From Deltaproteobacteria bacterium (lineage in GTDB: Bacteria; Desulfobacterota; DSM-4660; Desulfatiglandales; B25-G16): DNA of 6,820 bases. The position numbers and the translations under genes are program-made. Below, piece after piece: positions 6,682-6,820 of this stretch. The stretch's first letter is position 1; each line of letters starts with the position of its first letter. The notes beneath the pieces were generated by a model. It did no database searches, was not told the origin of the DNA, and saw nothing but the letters and a program-made list of their open reading frames with translations. Where the stretch lies: positions 1 to 6,820 of the forward strand of contig QMLT01000096.1 in NCBI GenBank assembly GCA_003646875.1, in the 5' to 3' direction.

Positions 6682-6820
6682 GTGAAAATAAAAATACAAA
6701 AGGTTTGTTATAGGTTCAGGGATAATGTGGAGCGGCATTGTGCAGATATGTGGCCAATTAGGCTATATTGTCATAATGATGGATATTGATAAAGTATGTT
6801 GAAAAAGGCCATGCGTTTAA
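6682..6820 (+). pseudogene. Broken 5' end of a 3-hydroxyacyl-CoA dehydrogenase (Hbd/PaaH-like), continuing past the window edge
   Basis: The tail of the window encodes the start of an NAD-dependent 3-hydroxyacyl-CoA dehydrogenase, but only when pieced together from three frames. Frame 1, from GTG 6682, gives VKIKIQKVC. Frame 2, from 6710, gives IGSGIMWSGIVQICGQLGY (to 6766) followed by IVIMMDIDK (to 6793). Frame 3, from 6795, gives YVEKGHAF to the edge. Joined, these match the Rossmann-fold start of the family (KKVxVIGxGxMGxGIAQ, then GYxVxLxDI, then xxExGL). Each single frame soon stops: frame 2 has TAA at 6689-6691 and TGA at 6800-6802. The glycine after Met in GxGxMG is Trp (TGG at 6728-6730, one base from GGG). 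The enzyme would catalyse the third beta-oxidation step, fitting the neighbours. Real decay or sequencing/assembly error near a sequence end are both possible; it starts 35 nt after the dehydrogenase stop. Confidence 0.72.

Noticed and set aside
6418..6738. 106-codon minus-strand open frame over the dehydrogenase end and tail
   Set aside because: It has no recognisable domain, overlaps conserved dehydrogenase coding sequence and lies antisense to the 3-hydroxyacyl-CoA dehydrogenase remnant.

Overview
The window is a compact, single-strand (+) catabolic cluster from a bacterium. It combines a TRAP transporter of the TAXI type, AMP-forming acyl-CoA ligases and beta-oxidation enzymes at moderate GC (low-to-mid 40s % by eye). 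This mix is typical of anaerobic, acid-degrading Desulfobacterota (sulfate reducers and syntrophs). That assignment is inference from gene content; there is no marker gene.

Layout, left to right. Positions 3-413 are the C-terminal end of an acyl-CoA synthetase cut by the window edge. Positions 464-1441 encode a TAXI-family periplasmic solute-binding protein with its own strong ribosome binding site. Positions 1467-1507 hold a long, nearly perfect hairpin. Positions 1526-2035 encode a DUF1850 protein, and 2042-3931 a fused 4TM/12TM TRAP permease. Positions 3935-5515 encode a second, CaiC-like acyl-CoA ligase whose usual catalytic C-terminal lysine is replaced by arginine. Positions 5505-6647 encode an acyl-CoA dehydrogenase. 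Positions 6682-6820 carry a recognisable but broken start of a 3-hydroxyacyl-CoA dehydrogenase gene, with the reading frame disturbed at two places, that runs off the right edge.

How the genes would work together (inference): the binding protein captures an organic acid in the periplasm and the ion-gradient-driven TRAP permease imports it. A ligase converts it to a CoA thioester at the cost of ATP to AMP, and the dehydrogenase introduces the alpha,beta double bond. A 3-hydroxyacyl-CoA dehydrogenase would act later in the same spiral, but the copy here looks damaged. From the DUF1850 gene to the dehydrogenase, genes are 3-6 nt apart or overlapping, so they are very probably one transcript. The hairpin after the binding-protein gene may set its expression above that of the membrane subunits. 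The substrate cannot be read from the sequence.

Apart from the broken 3' gene, the hairpin and the ligase variant, this is a coherent set of known families. I see no phage, CRISPR, insertion sequence or RNA gene, and no clear evidence of a wholly new system.
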